64,000 nucleotides of DNA from Mucinivorans hirudinis (lineage in GTDB: Bacteria > Bacteroidota > Bacteroidia > Bacteroidales > Rikenellaceae), in NCBI GenBank assembly GCA_000723505.1, contig HG934468.1:776798-840797 (forward strand). The letters run 5' to 3'. Positions 54,928 through 63,662 of this stretch are shown one piece after another (position 1 is the first letter of the stretch; every line of letters begins with the position of its first letter). Below the pieces are notes generated by a model. The model saw only the letters and a program-made list of their open reading frames with translations. It did no database searches and had not been told where the DNA came from. The position numbers were made by a program, and so were the translations under genes.

Positions 54928-55167
54928 AGTAGGTAAAAAGAATGATTGATATATTTTTCACTGCTTCATTACGAGGGGATGACTAACCTGAGTTCGGGAT
55001 AACTTTTGTGAAACAGCAATATATCCCACAGTAGGTTTGACCGGCGCAGAGGTCGGATTTGAAGGGTATTCGACACACCTCAAACTTCAAAATTAGAGTA
55101 CAATCCAAGATATAATGCCAGATTTTGATACTGTAGAAAGTTATCCAAATTGTTTAATGGCGGGTTA

Positions 55168-56607
55168 CTAACTAAATATCAAATTTTGAATTATATAGAC
55201 CCCCGCCCCGGCTAAGTATCCTATGAGGGCGATAAGCGAGATGTTTTTTAGATACCACACAAAATTCATCCGCTCCAACCCCATAACCACCACCCCTGCT
55301 GCCGAACCAATTATCAACATAGAACCGCCCACTCCGGCGCAATATGCCAAAAACTCCCAAAATACCCCATCCTTCAAGAATGCAGCCGCATAGGCGGGGT
55401 CGGTAGCTGCCGCCACCGACGAGGGGTCGGGTAAGGGATATGTTGCAATGGAACCTGCCACCAACGGCACATTGTCCACAACGGACGACAGAGAGCCAAT
55501 CATCAGGTTTATAGCATAAACATTATGCACCCTCGTGTCTAACCACTGCGAGAGGTCAGCCAGAATCCCACTCATCTGCAATGCTGAAACTGCAAGCAAT
55601 ATTCCCAAAAAGAAAAGCACCGTAGGGGTATCTATTCGTTTAAGAACCACCGGAATACGCCCCTGCCGTGATTCGGGAACTCCTATTTTCTTGCCATATA
55701 GAATCTCCGTATAGAACCACATCGCACCCAATGCCAACAGGATGCCCATAAATGGTGGCAGGTGCGTGAGAGTCTTAAATATCGGCACAAATAACAGACA
55801 TACGATGCCTAGAATCAGGATAGATAATCGCTCCTTGTTGGTGACACTGCAATAGTAGTCCACGTGGTTGCCGTGAGCTGAAACTCGCGCCACCGGCGCG
55901 GGAGTAACATCACCCTTGAGCCAGCGTGCGGCAATCATCGTAGGTAGTGCAAAGGCAACGATACAGGGCAAAATAAGTGTGGGAACAAGTTGAGCAGTCG
56001 TGACATTACCCCGCACCCAAAGCATAATCGTTGTAACATCCCCAATGGGTGACCACGCACCGCCGGCATTGGCGGCGATGATGATTATGCCCGCAAAGAG
56101 CCATCGCTCCTTGAAGTTGGCAATGAGTTTGCCGAGTAAGGCGGTCATCACGATGGCGGTGGTGAGGTTGTCGAGAGTTGCCGACATAAAGAAAGTTATG
56201 CCGCCCAATATCCACAGCAATTTGCGTTTGTTACGAGTTGTGATTCTGTTAGTTATAATATTGAATCCACCGTGGAGGTCAATCAATTCGACGATGGTCA
56301 TCGCTCCGATGAGAAAGAATAGTATCTCTGAAATCTCGCCCAGCGCGGTGATTATCTGATTCTCTTCCAAGAACATAGACACCTGCTTGGTGATTGACTC
56401 GGATGATAGCGAGGGATTTTCTGCAAGAAATGCTGCAAAATGTTCGTGATAGAGGTGCGGAACTATCGAAGGCGCGGCAAAGGCATATAGCATCCATACC
56501 AAAATACCGGTAAGGAGTGCCGTAGCAGCCTTATCCACTTTTATCACGTGCTCAAGAGCTATAAATAGATAGCCCAAAAGGAATATTACAATAATGGCGG
56601 TTATCAT
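55168..56607 (-). CDS. nhaD: NhaD-type Na+/H+ antiporter
   Basis: A 479-residue inner-membrane antiporter with about 13 transmembrane segments. Characteristic stretches include FFLIGAMTIVELIDLHGGF, TFFMSATLDNLTTAIVMTALLG and AANAGGAWSPIGDVTTIMLW. It removes sodium or lithium in exchange for protons, useful at alkaline or salty conditions. The 240-nt gap before it (54928-55167), after relA, holds nothing that I recognise. Confidence 0.92.
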   Translation of the reverse strand: MITAIIVIFLLGYLFIALEHVIKVDKAATALLTGILVWMLYAFAAPSIVPHLYHEHFAAFLAENPSLSSESITKQVSMFLEENQIITALGEISEILFFLIGAMTIVELIDLHGGFNIITNRITTRNKRKLLWILGGITFFMSATLDNLTTAIVMTALLGKLIANFKERWLFAGIIIIAANAGGAWSPIGDVTTIMLWVRGNVTTAQLVPTLILPCIVAFALPTMIAARWLKGDVTPAPVARVSAHGNHVDYYCSVTNKERLSILILGIVCLLFVPIFKTLTHLPPFMGILLALGAMWFYTEILYGKKIGVPESRQGRIPVVLKRIDTPTVLFFLGILLAVSALQMSGILADLSQWLDTRVHNVYAINLMIGSLSSVVDNVPLVAGSIATYPLPDPSSVAAATDPAYAAAFLKDGVFWEFLAYCAGVGGSMLIIGSAAGVVVMGLERMNFVWYLKNISLIALIGYLAGAGVYIIQNLIFS

Positions 56608-56629
56608 TTTTGTGTTTTTTCAAAAATCT

Positions 56630-56646
56630 ATTAACTCGGCATCAAA
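56630..56646. repeat. ATTAACTCGGC interspersed repeat, copy 4
   Basis: ATTAACTCGGCATCAAA lies 23 nt before the nhaD ATG on the minus strand. Confidence 0.55.
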
Positions 56647-56674
56647 CAATTTAATAATAAAATTCAAAGAGTCC

Positions 56675-57838
56675 CTAAGCCTTTTTAATCATTATTCTGA
56701 AAGTCGTCCCCTTGCCCACTTCAGACTCCTTAACAAAAATCTTGCCATTGTGATAATCCACCACAATTCTTCGCGAGAGAGACAAGCCAAGCCCCCAGCC
56801 GCGGGTCTTTGTTGTGAATCCGGGGCGAAATATTTTATTGTACATCGACTTGGTCATCCCCTTGCCCGTATCCTTGACATCGACCACAGCCCACTTATCT
56901 CGAACCCCTATCCACACCAATATATCTCCCTTACCCTGCAAGGCATCCAGTGCATTTTTCAGTAGATTCTCCATCACCCACTCGAATAGTGACGGGTTAA
57001 TCATCGCATCCAATTCACCGGTACAAGATTTTTCTATTCTCAGAGTTACATTTTTTGGAATCCGGGTCTGGAAGTAATCTACCGTTCGAGAGACCTCCTG
57101 CAGAACATCCACCCTGGAGAGCTGTGTTGTAGAACCTATCTTGCCGAAGCGATTTGCCACCTTCATCAACCGTTGGATATCCTTGCTCATCTCATCGGTC
57201 GCCTCGGGCGCGATATCCATACTTTTTAGATATTCAATCCACCCCAACAGCGAACTTGTAGGCGTGCCCAACTGGTGTGCCGTCTCCTTAGCCATACCCA
57301 CCCATACGCGGTTCTGCTCATTTTGTTTACTGCTTCGGAAGGTGATGAAGGCGAAACTTATGAAGATACCGATAAGCCCTAACTGTATGTAAGGAAAGAA
57401 GATAATGCTTTTCAAAAGGCTCGAGTCATCGTAGTATACGGTGAGCTCTACGCCCTCGGGAGTGATTATTTTTATGGGTTGTCTATCCGGACTGTTGCAC
57501 ATATGTTCGATTGTGGAGCGTAACTTGGCGGGGTTGTCAATAATCTCCTTGGGAACATTCATATACTCGATAACCCTCAAATAATCGTCCGTCATAATTG
57601 CCGGTATCGTAGTCACATTATTTGCTATGCTCAGGTTTATCTCCCGCTCGGTATTGCTTCTCGGGTCGATATAGTTCCACAGGGCTATGCCTCGTGCCCA
57701 AAGGTCAATCTCGAATTGCTCCTTACGCATCAGTTCACGCGCCAAATAGTTGGTATATAGGAGTGAAATCACCCCTATAACCGAACCGATAAATATGTAT
57801 GCCACCTTGGAACGGTAGCCGAACGAATATTTGAACAT
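56675..57838 (-). CDS. Sensor histidine kinase (HisKA type)
   Basis: The 387-residue protein has two membrane segments (about 12-32 and 148-168) flanking a periplasmic domain of roughly 115 residues, a HisKA phosphoacceptor His188 in GMAKETAHQLGTPTSSLLGW and a HATPase_c domain (about 275-385, DTGKGM, RGWGLGLSLSRRIV). The HQLGTP motif is a recognised subgroup of Bacteroidota kinases. No response regulator is adjacent. It lies 67 nt before nhaD. Confidence 0.9.
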   Translation of the reverse strand: MFKYSFGYRSKVAYIFIGSVIGVISLLYTNYLARELMRKEQFEIDLWARGIALWNYIDPRSNTEREINLSIANNVTTIPAIMTDDYLRVIEYMNVPKEIIDNPAKLRSTIEHMCNSPDRQPIKIITPEGVELTVYYDDSSLLKSIIFFPYIQLGLIGIFISFAFITFRSSKQNEQNRVWVGMAKETAHQLGTPTSSLLGWIEYLKSMDIAPEATDEMSKDIQRLMKVANRFGKIGSTTQLSRVDVLQEVSRTVDYFQTRIPKNVTLRIEKSCTGELDAMINPSLFEWVMENLLKNALDALQGKGDILVWIGVRDKWAVVDVKDTGKGMTKSMYNKIFRPGFTTKTRGWGLGLSLSRRIVVDYHNGKIFVKESEVGKGTTFRIMIKKA

Positions 57839-57859
57839 AATGCTTGATGGTTATATCTA

Positions 57860-57890
57860 GGGGGCTTCCAAAAATTAGCCGTTGGTTATT
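57860..57890. repeat. TTCTAAAAATTA-family repeat, extended copy
   Basis: GGGGGCTTCCAAAAATTAGC continues into CGTTGGTTATT. The same extension occurs at 59049-59078, so these two are the longest matching members. Confidence 0.6.
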
Positions 57891-58030
57891 GTTCCTGTCG
57901 CTCCGCGCTTGACGCTAAGTCTCATTGCCTCTTAATATCAACGCATTAACCGACTCATCGACGAACTATTGATAATTGAAATGACCATACACCCACATAC
58001 ACTCGCCTGCCCCATCTTGCCGCAAGAGAA

Positions 58031-58951
58031 CTAATGGGACAAAAATCTCTCTGCCTCCAGCGCTGCCATACAGCCCGAACCTGCCGCCGTGATTGCCTGA
58101 CGGTAATACGGGTCTTGGACATCGCCTGCCGCAAATACGCCGGGGATATTAGTGCGGGGAGTGCCCGGTTGAGTTTTTATATAGCCCTGCCCGTCGAGCT
58201 CTATCTGACCATTAAACAGCTCTGTATTGGGATGGTGCCCGATTGCAAGGAAGAAGCCGTCAATGTTGATTGTGTGGATATGACCATCGCCCCGTTTGAG
58301 CATTACGCCCGTTACGCCGCTTTCATCGCCCAGCACCTCAACGGTGTTGTGTTCAAACAATACCTCTATATTTTCGGCTTTGAAGACACGCTCCTGCATT
58401 GCCTTACTTGCTCTCAGATGGTTTTTACGAACAATCATATAGACCTTTTTACAGAGCCCCGCAAGGTAGGTCGCCTCCTCGCACGCCGTGTCGCCACCAC
58501 CGACAACCGCCACAACCTTCTTGCGATAGAAGAAGCCGTCACAAGTTGCACAAGCTGAAACACCGCTACCGCGGAATTTCTCTTCACTCTCCAATCCCAA
58601 ATATTTTGCCGTCGCACCCGTTGAAATAATTACGGTTTCGGCAGCAATTTGGTGCTCATCATCGACTGTAATTACGAATGGTCTTGCCGAGAAATCGGCT
58701 TTTGTGATAACTCCGAATCTGATCATCGCGCCAAATCTCTCTGCCTGACGTCTCAAGTCAGCCATCATCTCCGTGCCCGTTATCCCCTCGGGATAACCCG
58801 GAAAGTTTTCAATCTCGGTGGTAGTGGTGAGCTGTCCTCCGGGTTGAATACCCTCGTAGAGGATTGGCGAGAGGTTGGCACGCGAAGCGTAGATTGCGGC
58901 AGTGTATCCTGCAGGTCCGCTACCGATGATAAGGCATTTTGTTGTTTCCAT
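58031..58951 (-). CDS. trxB: Thioredoxin reductase
   Basis: TrxB reduces thioredoxin with NADPH through FAD. The 306-residue enzyme has GSGPAGYTAAIYASRA near the N-terminus (FAD), the redox pair in ACATCDG (C134, C137), VVGGGDTACEEA for NADPH and GVFAAGDVQDPYYRQAITAAG at the end. Length and motifs are normal. It is flanked by copies of the TTCTAAAAATTA repeat on both sides. Confidence 0.96.
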   Translation of the reverse strand: METTKCLIIGSGPAGYTAAIYASRANLSPILYEGIQPGGQLTTTTEIENFPGYPEGITGTEMMADLRRQAERFGAMIRFGVITKADFSARPFVITVDDEHQIAAETVIISTGATAKYLGLESEEKFRGSGVSACATCDGFFYRKKVVAVVGGGDTACEEATYLAGLCKKVYMIVRKNHLRASKAMQERVFKAENIEVLFEHNTVEVLGDESGVTGVMLKRGDGHIHTINIDGFFLAIGHHPNTELFNGQIELDGQGYIKTQPGTPRTNIPGVFAAGDVQDPYYRQAITAAGSGCMAALEAERFLSH

Positions 58952-59272
58952 TATTTATTTTTTTTCAATTTCCGGAACTTAAGTAGTGAAAAAGAATTGC
59001 TGCGATGTTTTTCTTGTTCTTTTTTTCCCCTACTTATTTTGGCTTTTAGGGGGCTTCTAAAATAAGCCGTTGGTTATTTGGGAATTTTTATTGAGCAGTT
59101 TTTGTTTGAAACTTGCGATTTTATTGGAATAAATTGAGTGTTTTTCACAAAAAAGGTGTGCCGAAATTCTTAGAAACAAGCCCAATCAAACCTTTGGTTT
59201 GAGATGCCTAATGACGACAGAATTTATGTAAAAGTAAACGAAAAAATGTGTCAGTAATTATTCCTCACTCCT
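58952..59272. other. 321-nt gap between trxB and mrp
   Basis: No gene is visible. The gap holds the trxB leader and one long copy of the TTCTAAAATAAGC repeat. The rest is AT-rich, with no terminator or promoter that I can defend. Confidence 0.5.
59049..59078. repeat. TTCTAAAAATTA-family repeat, extended copy
   Basis: GGGGGCTTCTAAAATAAGCC then GTTGGTTATT, matching 57860-57890 almost base for base. Confidence 0.6.
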
Positions 59273-60307
59273 TCAGAAGGTGTTTTCATTACCGTCAGCG
59301 GATATTTTTTTCGCCAGACCCATAAAAACATCCTCCGTAATACCGTCCGCAAGAGGCTTGCCACTATCGCCATTCTCGGCAATAGATTGTACAAGGGGTA
59401 TCTCCGCCAAGACCTCTACTCTCATCTCTTGCGCAACTTTTTCCAACTCACCTCTACCGAAAATATAGTATTTATTATCAGGAAGTTCGGCAGGGGTGAA
59501 ATATGCCATATTATTGATAATGCCGATAATAGGGATATTTACATTCTTGCTGCGCAACATTCCGATTCCCCGCACAACGTCTAATAGAGCAACCTTTCCC
59601 GGCGTACTCACCACAATGGCGCCGTCTATTTTCAGCGCACCCACCGCCGTAAGGTGTACGTCACCTGTGCCGGGCGGTAAGTCTATCAGCAGATAATCCA
59701 ACTCGCCCCACGCAGTTTGGTTGATAAGTTGTTTGAGGGCGTTGGTCGCCATCGGACCTCGCCACACCAAAGCATCCTCAGCCTTGATGAAAAAGCCGAT
59801 GGACATAACCTTCACTCCGTGGCTCTGGGCGGGTATAATTTCTTGCGAATTTTCGTCCTCAGTAACAGGCATATATCCTTCAACTCCAAACATCTTGGGC
59901 ATTGAAGGTCCATAAATATCCGCATCAATCACACCGACTCGATATCCCAACCGTGCCAATGCCACCGCCAAATTTGCCGTTACCGTGCTTTTGCCTACTC
60001 CGCCTTTGCCACTGGCTATGGCGATTGTTTTCTGCAATGGGAGTTTGGGTGGTTTTGGAACATTCGGCAACCTCTTTCGCACATTAGGCTCGGCTATGAT
60101 TATCGTTGGTGCTATGCCTGTAGCCTCGATAATGGCTGCCTCTGCAGAGCGCTTGATAGATTGAGCCATAGGGTCGTGCGCCTTGGTTAATTGTAGTGTG
60201 AACCGAATTTTACCATCCTGCTCGGTAAAATTCTGTACCATTCCCAACGAAACAATATCCTTATCCTGCTCCGGATGAATTACTGTTTTTAATATATCCG
60301 ATATCAT
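59273..60307 (-). CDS. Mrp/ApbC-family ATPase, cysteine-free
   Basis: A 344-residue cytoplasmic P-loop ATPase of the Mrp/NBP35 family, thought to carry iron-sulfur clusters. It has a DUF59-like N-terminal part (about 1-75), Walker A SGKGGVGKST (99-108), VIDADIYGPSMP and DYLLIDLPPGTGD. The C-terminal CxxC that holds a bridging cluster in E. coli ApbC is absent, and I find no cysteine anywhere in the protein. A -7 box and palindrome lie just upstream. Confidence 0.9.
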   Translation of the reverse strand: MISDILKTVIHPEQDKDIVSLGMVQNFTEQDGKIRFTLQLTKAHDPMAQSIKRSAEAAIIEATGIAPTIIIAEPNVRKRLPNVPKPPKLPLQKTIAIASGKGGVGKSTVTANLAVALARLGYRVGVIDADIYGPSMPKMFGVEGYMPVTEDENSQEIIPAQSHGVKVMSIGFFIKAEDALVWRGPMATNALKQLINQTAWGELDYLLIDLPPGTGDVHLTAVGALKIDGAIVVSTPGKVALLDVVRGIGMLRSKNVNIPIIGIINNMAYFTPAELPDNKYYIFGRGELEKVAQEMRVEVLAEIPLVQSIAENGDSGKPLADGITEDVFMGLAKKISADGNENTF

Positions 60308-60327
60308 CTGTCTCTAATTTAAGCCAA

Positions 60328-60354
60328 TGTACCAACCAAATTGGTACAAAGGTA
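60328..60354 (-). promoter_or_regulatory. -7 box and operator-like palindrome before mrp
   Basis: TACCTTTG (60347-60354, minus strand) is followed by the palindrome TGTACCAA-N5-TTGGTACA (60328-60348), 20 nt upstream of the ATG. The palindrome would overlap the transcription start, a classic repressor site position. Confidence 0.45.
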
Positions 60355-60369
60355 AGGAACATTTTTTAA

Positions 60370-60783
60370 TTATCCCTCGCTACTCGCGCAAAAACACAAT
60401 CTAAATGGGGGCTGGTAGCAGTGGTCGTGTATGTGGAATGGGGGTAAAAGAGAGGAAGACGTGAGAGCAAGAAAAGGTGGTTTTGGGGTATGCTTTTTGC
60501 CTTTCAGGAATTCGATTAATTGCGTAACAGACCACTCAGAAATATCAATGAGGAGCACTTTTTTTTGGTACTCCATTTTTCGCTTTTCGAGTTCAAAATT
60601 TAGAAAATCGGCATTAGGATGCGTTTTTCGCACTTTGCCGGTTTTTTCGTTAAAAAGCTTCGGCTCGATGTAATAACCGCTTGACATATCGTTATGCTTC
60701 GCGTTGTGGACTACGCGAAATTTAATCGACACCGTCCCATCCTCGCGAATTTGATTTTTGCGTATACATATAATAATATTCAT
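60370..60783 (-). pseudogene. Remnant of a tyrosine-type integrase (N-terminal domain)
   Basis: 137 residues. The first ~100 match the arm-type DNA-binding N-terminus of Bacteroidota tyrosine recombinases (MNIIICIRKNQIREDG, IKFRVVHNAKHNDMSSGYYI, SEWSVTQLIEFL). After that the frame reads an unrelated Pro/Phe/Cys-rich tail and stops. The catalytic domain with RHRY is missing. It lies 130 nt from tRNA-Pro, a usual attachment site, so it is probably the leftover of an excised or degraded island. ATG 60783 is the likely start. Confidence 0.75.
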
Positions 60784-60863
60784 TTTCACGCTATTTTCAC
60801 GCAAATATAGCAAAAGAAAACAAAATAGCGTGTTTTCTTTGCAAAAAACGCGCCTATTTCGCA

Positions 60864-60897
60864 TAAAAAAGAGGTTAGCCACAATGGCTAACCTCTT
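60864..60897 (-). terminator. Terminator downstream of tRNA-Pro
   Basis: AAGAGGTTAGCC pairs with GGCTAACCTCTT (12 bp, 5-nt loop), followed by six T on the minus strand. Confidence 0.88.
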
Positions 60898-60910
60898 GAT
60901 TTTGAGAAAG

Positions 60911-60985
60911 TCGGGGTGATACGATTCGAACGTACGACCACACGCCCCCCAGACGTGTACTCTAACCGGGCTGAGCTACACCCCG
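60911..60985 (-). tRNA. tRNA-Pro (anticodon GGG)
   Basis: A 75-nt cloverleaf: acceptor CGGGGTG/CACCCCG with discriminator A, D-arm GCTCAGCCCGGTTAGAGT, anticodon stem CACGT/GCGTG around loop CTGGGGG (anticodon GGG) and T-arm GTTCGAATC. The CCA end is not encoded. It reads CCC/CCU proline codons. The neighbouring integrase remnant suggests it was once an insertion site. Confidence 0.92.
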
Positions 60986-61044
60986 TAGACTTCCAGCGCA
61001 GATCCCTTGTGGGAAATCCGCCACAAAAGTATAAAAAATTATTG

Positions 61045-61977
61045 TTACTGCAAAATATTTTCCGAAATATTACGAGCTATCACCCAAACCAACTCCTTGC
61101 GAGCCTCTGCCGAAGACCACGCACAATGAGGCGCAACTATCAATCGATCGGGATGCTTCAGCCTCAACAAAGGATTATCCTCGTTTATAGGCTCATATTC
61201 AAACACATCCAACCCTGCACCCGCAATCAAGCCTTCGTCCAGTGCCTTCGCCAAAGCCTCCTCGTTGATAATCTTGCCACGCCCCACATTTACCAAAATT
61301 GCCGACCGTTTCATCTTTTGTAGCTGATACATATCAAGCAGATTTTCAGTCTGTTCATTCAGCGGCGAGTGTATCGAGACAATATCAGACTCCTCCAATA
61401 GTTCATCCAGACTCACCGATGTATATTCCGTAGAATTATTTTTACCGCTTGTTGAGTAATAAATAACATCTGCACCGAAAGCTGTGGCAAACTCCGCAAC
61501 GCGTCTGCCGATATTTCCCAATCCGATGACACCCCAACGTTTACCACTTATTTGGCTTATCGGATAGTGCAAATTAAAACATCTGCCCGAAACAGCATAA
61601 CTGCCACCTTTCACGTAATTGTCATAAAAAATCGTTCCGCGGAGCAGTGCTAAAACCAGCGAAAAGGTAGCCTCAGCCACACTCTGAGTAGAATATGCCG
61701 GCACATTTTTCACCAAAATTCCCTTCGATACAGCATATGCAGAATCAACATTATTTGTACCGGTTGCAGCAACGCAAATCAATCTCAGCTTGGGCAAGGA
61801 ATCAATCTGGGCACGAAAAATTCTGACCTTGTTGGTTATCACAACATCGGCATCGGCGCACCGCGCCACAACGTCCTCGGGTTGGGTGTTTTCGTATTCG
61901 GTATAGTCACCCAACTGCTTAATCGGGGTTAGGTCGGCGTCGCCAACAGAGTAGCTGTCAAGAAAAACAATTTTCAT
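61045..61977 (-). CDS. D-2-hydroxyacid dehydrogenase (glycerate dehydrogenase-like)
   Basis: The 310-residue NAD-dependent enzyme has the nucleotide fold GVIGLGNIGRRVAEFATAFG and the catalytic set Arg (NVGRGKIINEEAL), Glu (GLDVFEYEPI) and His (IVAPHCAWSS). Substrate could be hydroxypyruvate/glycerate or a related 2-ketoacid. It lies 22 nt after the glycosyltransferase gene and 59 nt before tRNA-Pro, so a shared transcript is possible. Confidence 0.9.
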   Translation of the reverse strand: MKIVFLDSYSVGDADLTPIKQLGDYTEYENTQPEDVVARCADADVVITNKVRIFRAQIDSLPKLRLICVAATGTNNVDSAYAVSKGILVKNVPAYSTQSVAEATFSLVLALLRGTIFYDNYVKGGSYAVSGRCFNLHYPISQISGKRWGVIGLGNIGRRVAEFATAFGADVIYYSTSGKNNSTEYTSVSLDELLEESDIVSIHSPLNEQTENLLDMYQLQKMKRSAILVNVGRGKIINEEALAKALDEGLIAGAGLDVFEYEPINEDNPLLRLKHPDRLIVAPHCAWSSAEARKELVWVIARNISENILQ

Positions 61978-61999
61978 CAGAGGAAGTTTTTGGAAATAT

Positions 62000-62713
62000 T
62001 CAACAGGGACGGATTTTGCGGAATTTCATTTTGAGAACACCCCAAAAAGCCTCGCCGAATATGCCGCTGCTCATCTTTGATGTTCCCATTGTACGGTCGG
62101 TAAATATAATTGGTATCTCCTTTATCTCGAAACCAAGTTTATACGCCGAATACTTCATCTCAATCTGAAATCCGTAGCCCTTCATCCGTATATCATCCAA
62201 ATTAATTGTGCGCAGTGTTTCACCGCGAAAACACACAAATCCCGCCGTGCAATCCCTCACCGGTATTCCAAGCACTCGACGCACATATGCCGATGCATAA
62301 TAGGACATTATCACTCGTCCGATAGGCCAATTCACCACATTAACACCCGTGACATAGCGCGAGCCGACTGCCACACCCGCCCCCTGCTCACAGGCATCAT
62401 AGAGTTTGACAAGGTCGTCGGGATTGTGCGAAAAGTCGCAATCCATCTCACAAATCAAGCCGTACCCACGCTCCAACGCCCAACGAAAACCGCAGATATA
62501 CGCAGTTCCAAGCCCCAATTTCCCGCGACGCTCCACAATATGCAACCCATCAAATTCACTTTGCAAACGCTTCACAGCATCGGCTGTACCATCGGGTGAA
62601 CCATCGTCAATTACCAGCATATCGAGCTGATAGGGAAGCGAAAATATCTTGCGCACCATAGCCTCAATATTTTCGATTTCGTTGTAGGTGGGTATAATTA
62701 CAATTCGTCTCAT
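62000..62713 (-). CDS. Dolichol-phosphate-mannose-synthase-type GT2 glycosyltransferase
   Basis: A 237-residue GT2 enzyme. Key stretches are IIPTYNEIENIEAMV, MLVIDDGSPDGTADAV, CEMDCDFSHNPDDL and RYVTGVNVVNWPIGR, the polyprenyl-phosphate mannosyltransferase signature. It makes polyprenyl-phosphate-mannose or a similar lipid-linked sugar at the inner membrane. There is no C-terminal membrane domain. Start ATG 62713. Confidence 0.9.
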   Translation of the reverse strand: MRRIVIIPTYNEIENIEAMVRKIFSLPYQLDMLVIDDGSPDGTADAVKRLQSEFDGLHIVERRGKLGLGTAYICGFRWALERGYGLICEMDCDFSHNPDDLVKLYDACEQGAGVAVGSRYVTGVNVVNWPIGRVIMSYYASAYVRRVLGIPVRDCTAGFVCFRGETLRTINLDDIRMKGYGFQIEMKYSAYKLGFEIKEIPIIFTDRTMGTSKMSSGIFGEAFWGVLKMKFRKIRPC

Positions 62714-62727
62714 TTTCGTTATTTGAG

Positions 62728-62758
62728 TTGATAAAGATAGTTATTTTATTTAACTTTG
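62728..62758 (+). promoter_or_regulatory. Promoter of the GH20-like gene
   Basis: TTG (62728-62730), 20 nt, TAACTTTG (62751-62758). The ATG follows 16 nt later. Confidence 0.72.
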
Positions 62759-62774
62759 AAAAATTTTTGTAAAA

Positions 62775-63662
62775 ATGAGACGCGCAATTCAAATCCTATT
62801 TTTGGCACTATTGGTTTCCACATCCCTCGCTCAGCCCAAACAGCAGAGGCGCGTGGATGATTTCTTGATTAAAAATGATGTTATTGTTGTGGACAAAAAC
62901 AGCACGATGCAAAATTGCAACGATATTGCTTCGATACTCACCAACAATGGCATAGGCTGTAAAGTTGCCTCCCCTTTTATATCTTTCAAACAGAAAATCG
63001 TTCCCGAGAAGGTCATCACAATCGCCGGTGTGGCTTATGCAGATGCGTTGCAAATAACGGTTACACCCAGAAAAATCACAATCAAGTACACATCGGACAA
63101 AGCATTCAATAATGCACTTAACTACCTCCGCGAGATGATTAGCGGCAGGAGGATTGAGGGTCGCAACATTACCGACTGGAGCGAGACGATGGGGCTAAAA
63201 GGTGGTTTTTTTGATGCAAGCTCTGAGTTGCTCCCTATGGAACAGGTGGAAAGAGCTATTAACAAAAACAAGGATAATGATTTATACATCAGAGTTGTAG
63301 ACAATAACAATTGGAGGTTGTGGTGCGAAACTTTCGAGATGGCTAATCCCGCCGTTAAACCTATTGCCGCCTCAAGCGTCTATGATAGAGAGATTTTAAG
63401 AGACCTGCTTGTAAAGAATCGGCGCGCCGTACTGATGGTAGATTTGATTACACCCAACAAAATTTTCGAGCAGACTACCGGTCATTCGCAATTTTCGGTC
63501 GAGGGGATGCGTTTTGTTAGGGCGATAGTGGAGGAGTATGTGGATAAACTGAAAATCAAGCGTATCTGTCTGGGAGCAACAAGCGATAAGATTGATAAAC
63601 GCTTTGCAGACTTTCTTAAATTTCTCGAGAGAGAGAATTCAATTGAAATTATTATTTTATGA
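62775..63662 (+). CDS. Shortened GH20-like exported protein
   Basis: The 295-residue exported protein (signal MRRAIQILFLALLVSTSLAQ) has a GH20b-like domain (about 60-125: ITVTPRKITIKYTSDKAFNNALNYLREM) followed by what looks like the first barrel strands of a hexosaminidase (MGLKGGFFDASSELLPMEQVERAI, NDLYIRVVDNNNWRL). The GH20 catalytic Asp-Glu pair, normally in HxGGDE, is absent and the protein is far shorter than the usual 500+ residues. It may bind rather than cut aminosugars. The next gene overlaps as ATGA. Confidence 0.62.
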   Translation: MRRAIQILFLALLVSTSLAQPKQQRRVDDFLIKNDVIVVDKNSTMQNCNDIASILTNNGIGCKVASPFISFKQKIVPEKVITIAGVAYADALQITVTPRKITIKYTSDKAFNNALNYLREMISGRRIEGRNITDWSETMGLKGGFFDASSELLPMEQVERAINKNKDNDLYIRVVDNNNWRLWCETFEMANPAVKPIAASSVYDREILRDLLVKNRRAVLMVDLITPNKIFEQTTGHSQFSVEGMRFVRAIVEEYVDKLKIKRICLGATSDKIDKRFADFLKFLERENSIEIIIL

